23,157 nt of DNA from a virus. Below, in pieces: positions 20,908 to 23,157 of the stretch. Under the pieces are notes generated by a model. That model was given only the letters and a program-made list of their open reading frames with translations. It made no database searches and was not told the DNA's origin. The DNA is taken from the IMG/VR virus record IMGVR_UViG_3300048921_000131, positions 1-23,157 of that record; one strand, given 5' to 3'. Position 1 is the stretch's first letter. Each line of letters opens with the position of its first letter. Made by a program: the position numbers and the translations under genes.

Positions 20908-21834
20908 CTATTTCTCCGCCCAGGCGTAACCGCGCGCCTGCATAGATTTATATTCCTGTTTGAGTTTCGTGATGGTGTCCGGGTATTCCGGCTTGCCGTC
21001 CGCATCCACCAGCACCGACTGCTGGCTGCATTTGCAGTTGATGGAGTTGCCATCTTTGCTGTACCAGTCACGCACCTCTTCGTTGGTGTAGAGGTGGGCA
21101 TGGCGTACTGCGTGGGTATGTCGGGTTGTTGGTGAAAGCGCCGAGATATGAACCAGAAGCGTTTTAAGGCCGTAAAGGTCATTCGCCTCCTGGTCTTCAT
21201 CCCACTTAGCCCGGCGCAACGCGGTAGTCACTTCAGTGCGCGCTATCCGGTTCGCACGGCGCTTCTCTATGCCGGTCTGGTCTGTCAGGTTGCGGGCAAT
21301 ATCCAGCGGATTGAGACCACGGCCCACGCCATCAGTAAGCACACGCGCCATATCGCGCTTAACGTCAGCCGTCAGCCCCTTCATTTCCTCAAATACACGC
21401 GCATGCACCAGCGCCATACGTTGCTGGTACGGGTCGCTCGCGAGGATGGACGCCAGCGACTCTCGCCCGGCTGCGTACACCGGGGATTGCTGGCTAAGGT
21501 TATAGAACGACTGCCCGGTCCCCTTCTCCGAAGCCAGATCGATGTACTCGTAAAACCACAGGTCGTAATCGCCACCTTCCAGCAGCACCTGATCAACCAG
21601 GTAACTGGCATCGTTCAGGATGATGGAGAGTAGCGTTGGGTTTAGCTGGTATTCGTATCTGGCATTTACTGCGAGGGAGGAAGGTATTTTGTCGAGTGCT
21701 GATTTGTACGCCTTGCCAATCTTATTCATGCGCCTGGCGAAGTCTTTCATTGCCCGGCGTTCCAGCGCATCGGCTCCGGTCGGATCCTGATAGTTACGCG
21801 GCAGAATTGGTGGCTTCGTCTTCTTCGTCGCCAT
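20908..21834 (-). CDS. Minor head protein (Mu gpF/SPP1 gp7 family)
   Basis: A 308-residue protein after the portal gene. The C-terminal Mu-F domain is clear: NRIARTEVTTALRRAKWDED, then SPTTRHTHAVRHAHLYTNEE and GNSINCKCSQQSVLVDADGK, with the usual His cluster and Cys-x-Cys pair that probably bind a metal. The N-terminal part is helical and basic. Members sit inside the head near the portal and may be ejected with DNA. The ATG at 21834 lies within the last 41 bases of the portal gene, with AGGAG six bases upstream, so the two are coupled. Confidence 0.88.
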   Translation of the reverse strand: MATKKTKPPILPRNYQDPTGADALERRAMKDFARRMNKIGKAYKSALDKIPSSLAVNARYEYQLNPTLLSIILNDASYLVDQVLLEGGDYDLWFYEYIDLASEKGTGQSFYNLSQQSPVYAAGRESLASILASDPYQQRMALVHARVFEEMKGLTADVKRDMARVLTDGVGRGLNPLDIARNLTDQTGIEKRRANRIARTEVTTALRRAKWDEDQEANDLYGLKTLLVHISALSPTTRHTHAVRHAHLYTNEEVRDWYSKDGNSINCKCSQQSVLVDADGKPEYPDTITKLKQEYKSMQARGYAWAEK

Positions 21835-23143
21835 CCTCTTCTCCTAACGGGAATTCATCGACGTTTTCATAACCGGCAGCTGTGCGAATTTCTTCGCGAC
21901 TGAAGGCCGGATTCTCTCCGCTGCCCTGGGACGTCTGGTTAATCTCTGCCATGGTTTTGGCATTGGCGAGCTTCTCAGTTCCGGTCTGCTCGTTGAGGTC
22001 ATCCCAGATAACCGTCTTCTCGCTGACAGCATCAATGATTTTCAGGTCAATGAGTTTGTCACTGAAGTCTTCAATTTCGAATGACAGGTCACCTCGCCGT
22101 GACTGGCAACGACCGTTGAAATACTTCTGATCTTCAGTACTTGAACGTTCAGCCTGCTGATTGCCGACAAGAATACGCGCGGGAATATCCACTCCAGCCG
22201 AGGCTGTCTGAAGGTTGACATTGTAAGTAGGCGACGGGTCTGAAACAGCAGAGACCATTGATGTTACCTGAGCGCCCTGTGTGATCAGGAGTACATCATT
22301 ACCAACGTTCAGCTCTCTGGCAGCTTCGTTATAGCGCTCCTGAAGCTCATCTACCGAGACGCCATAAAGCGAAGCCAAATTCGCAAAGTCGATGTCTTTA
22401 TCAAAGTTGATGGCCTGCTTGTTTGAGGCATTTTTCAGGAACGATTCACCAGACCCGCCCTCTACCTTCTCGAGACTGACAAAGGCGTTATAAGGTGGTT
22501 CAAGGAAGCCAATTGCATCATTCGAGTAGTCACCCAGGATGAAGACGCGATCAGGATGTACAAATCGCTGATTAGTTCCACCGTTTGGCAGGCTCTCTAC
22601 GTATTTCCATTGCTTTGGCTGCCCGTAGTCTGCCGATTTCTGGTCAGTGACCCACTCGCTGACTGTTAGTGACCCAGCCCATGCGATCGTAACCTTTTTT
22701 AGTGACTTACCACGAACAACAGGCTGATCCCACGTTCTGGAATCATTGATGTGTAGAAGGATACCGGCATAACGTCCGACTAGGCGGCGGCGATCAGCTT
22801 CAGCAAAGGCCCGCCATAGACGCTTTGTGAAAACCTTTTTGGTGTTCTTCTCCCAGGCAGTTTCATCTTTACTCTCATCGGCATCATCACCTTCGATGAT
22901 TTCCGGGTTTGTCTGCCAGCATTTGCCCACCAGCTTCTCAACTGCACCGTGAGCGATACCACCGCGCCGGTAAAGGGCGTAGAGGTTTTCGTAGGTGACT
23001 TGCTCAGGGAAGCCATACTCGCACCATGCGGAATGGCGCTTATTGTCCAGCCCCATCGTCGGCGCCATCAGCCCCATACGGGCGCGCGCCATCCGCGCAT
23101 CGTTCAACGCATGGTTGACGGCGAGAGTTAATTTGTCAGTCAT
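21794..23143 (-). CDS. Portal protein (DUF1073 family)
   Basis: A 449-residue portal protein that forms the ring at the head vertex through which DNA is packed. Visible features are ALYRRGGIAHGAVEKLVGKC and WQTNPEIIEGDD near the N-terminus, RRRLVGRYAGILLHINDSRT, VERDRVF-like HPDRVFILGDYS, and the C-terminal DVLLITQGAQVTSMVSAVSD with DIPARILVGNQQAERSS, all typical of DUF1073 portals. The tail is acidic (FPLGEEDGDEEDEATNSAA) and coding there also holds the start of the minor head gene. Some databases attach an anti-CBASS Acb1 name to this family; gene order says portal. A GGAC about eight bases before the ATG is the ribosome site. Upstream genes lie outside the window. Confidence 0.88.
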   Translation of the reverse strand: MTDKLTLAVNHALNDARMARARMGLMAPTMGLDNKRHSAWCEYGFPEQVTYENLYALYRRGGIAHGAVEKLVGKCWQTNPEIIEGDDADESKDETAWEKNTKKVFTKRLWRAFAEADRRRLVGRYAGILLHINDSRTWDQPVVRGKSLKKVTIAWAGSLTVSEWVTDQKSADYGQPKQWKYVESLPNGGTNQRFVHPDRVFILGDYSNDAIGFLEPPYNAFVSLEKVEGGSGESFLKNASNKQAINFDKDIDFANLASLYGVSVDELQERYNEAARELNVGNDVLLITQGAQVTSMVSAVSDPSPTYNVNLQTASAGVDIPARILVGNQQAERSSTEDQKYFNGRCQSRRGDLSFEIEDFSDKLIDLKIIDAVSEKTVIWDDLNEQTGTEKLANAKTMAEINQTSQGSGENPAFSREEIRTAAGYENVDEFPLGEEDGDEEDEATNSAA

Positions 23144-23157
23144 GGATTGTCCGTTGG

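Larger units (their letters stand above)
168..23157. mobile_element. Lambda-like prophage, one end, partial
   Basis: A full set of siphophage head and tail morphogenesis genes lies on the minus strand, followed by a tailspike and cargo genes, and ends against the host gene yciB. No integrase, repressor, replication, lysis or terminase gene is inside the window, so the element must continue beyond base 23157. The exact att core cannot be fixed from one end; the left boundary given is simply the end of yciB. The gene order matches the lambda tail order (V, G, H, M, L, K, I-J), but the head genes are of the DUF1073 portal/DUF2213 protease kind rather than lambda B/C. Confidence 0.9.

Noticed and set aside
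21794-23143. Anti-CBASS (Acb1) protein, a name some databases give to the portal's family.
   Set aside because: The gene is in the portal position, has portal length and motifs, and I see no paired His-x-Thr/Ser motifs as expected for the Acb1 phosphodiesterase.
1-23157. tRNA genes, CRISPR arrays, insertion sequences, and defence genes such as restriction or toxin-antitoxin systems.
   Set aside because: None could be seen on reading through; the unassigned frames on the opposite strand of structural genes are shadows of real genes without start signals.

Overview
The window is one end of a lambda-like (long, non-contractile tail) prophage in an enterobacterial chromosome. It holds the junction with the host and the late half of the phage. 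The first 167 bases are the 3' end of the inner-membrane gene yciB, which sits near tonB in Escherichia coli. The YciB, UmuD and UmuC sequences fit an Enterobacter/Klebsiella/Escherichia-type host, but I cannot name the species. Everything after yciB reads as phage or phage cargo, and the prophage continues past the right edge, where terminase, replication, repressor and integrase genes would be expected.

Layout. (1) 1-442: end of yciB, an AT-rich inverted repeat, a strong intrinsic terminator and a possible small ORF; this is the likely att region. (2) 443-3843: an SOS/DNA-damage cargo block. It holds a YedK-type SRAP protein on the plus strand, then on the minus strand a small lipoprotein, umuC, umuD and a 102-residue protein. 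There are two near-perfect LexA boxes, one before umuD and one before the 102-residue gene. (3) 3896-5458: an AT-rich surface-modification block with an acyltransferase-3 membrane O-acyltransferase (minus) and a small single-pass membrane or secreted protein (plus). (4) 5449-7554: a tailspike with an intact SGNH esterase domain. (5) 7612-23143: the tail and head genes, all on the minus strand. Read in the direction of transcription (high to low coordinates) they are: portal, Mu-F-like minor head protein, DUF2213 protease/scaffold with a nested scaffold start, cement protein, major capsid, HeH-type small protein, head-tail connector, small ORF, head closure, HK97 gp10-like, tail terminator, tail tube with Ig domain, tail assembly chaperone, tape measure, gpM-like, DUF1833 (gpL-like), NlpC/P60 (gpK-like), and a gpI-gpJ fusion (TipJ).

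How it works together. The late genes are tightly packed with TGATG, TAATG and ATGA overlaps, so they look like one translationally coupled operon. Terminator-like hairpins nevertheless interrupt it at specific places: after the capsid pair, before and after the tail tube gene, inside the first codons of tipJ, and before and after the tailspike. They may set transcript ratios. The cargo block would give the lysogen an error-prone polymerase and abasic-site protection under SOS control. The acyltransferase/esterase pair suggests O-antigen or capsule acetyl groups as both the receptor and the lysogenic-conversion target.

Most notable points: the nested scaffold start with a strong Shine-Dalgarno; the intrinsic terminator embedded in tipJ; the LexA-controlled protein next to umuD whose C-terminal half resembles an S24/UmuD fold without its catalytic serine; the esterase/acyltransferase pairing; and nine Chi octamers all in one orientation. 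No tRNA, rRNA, CRISPR array or insertion sequence was seen.
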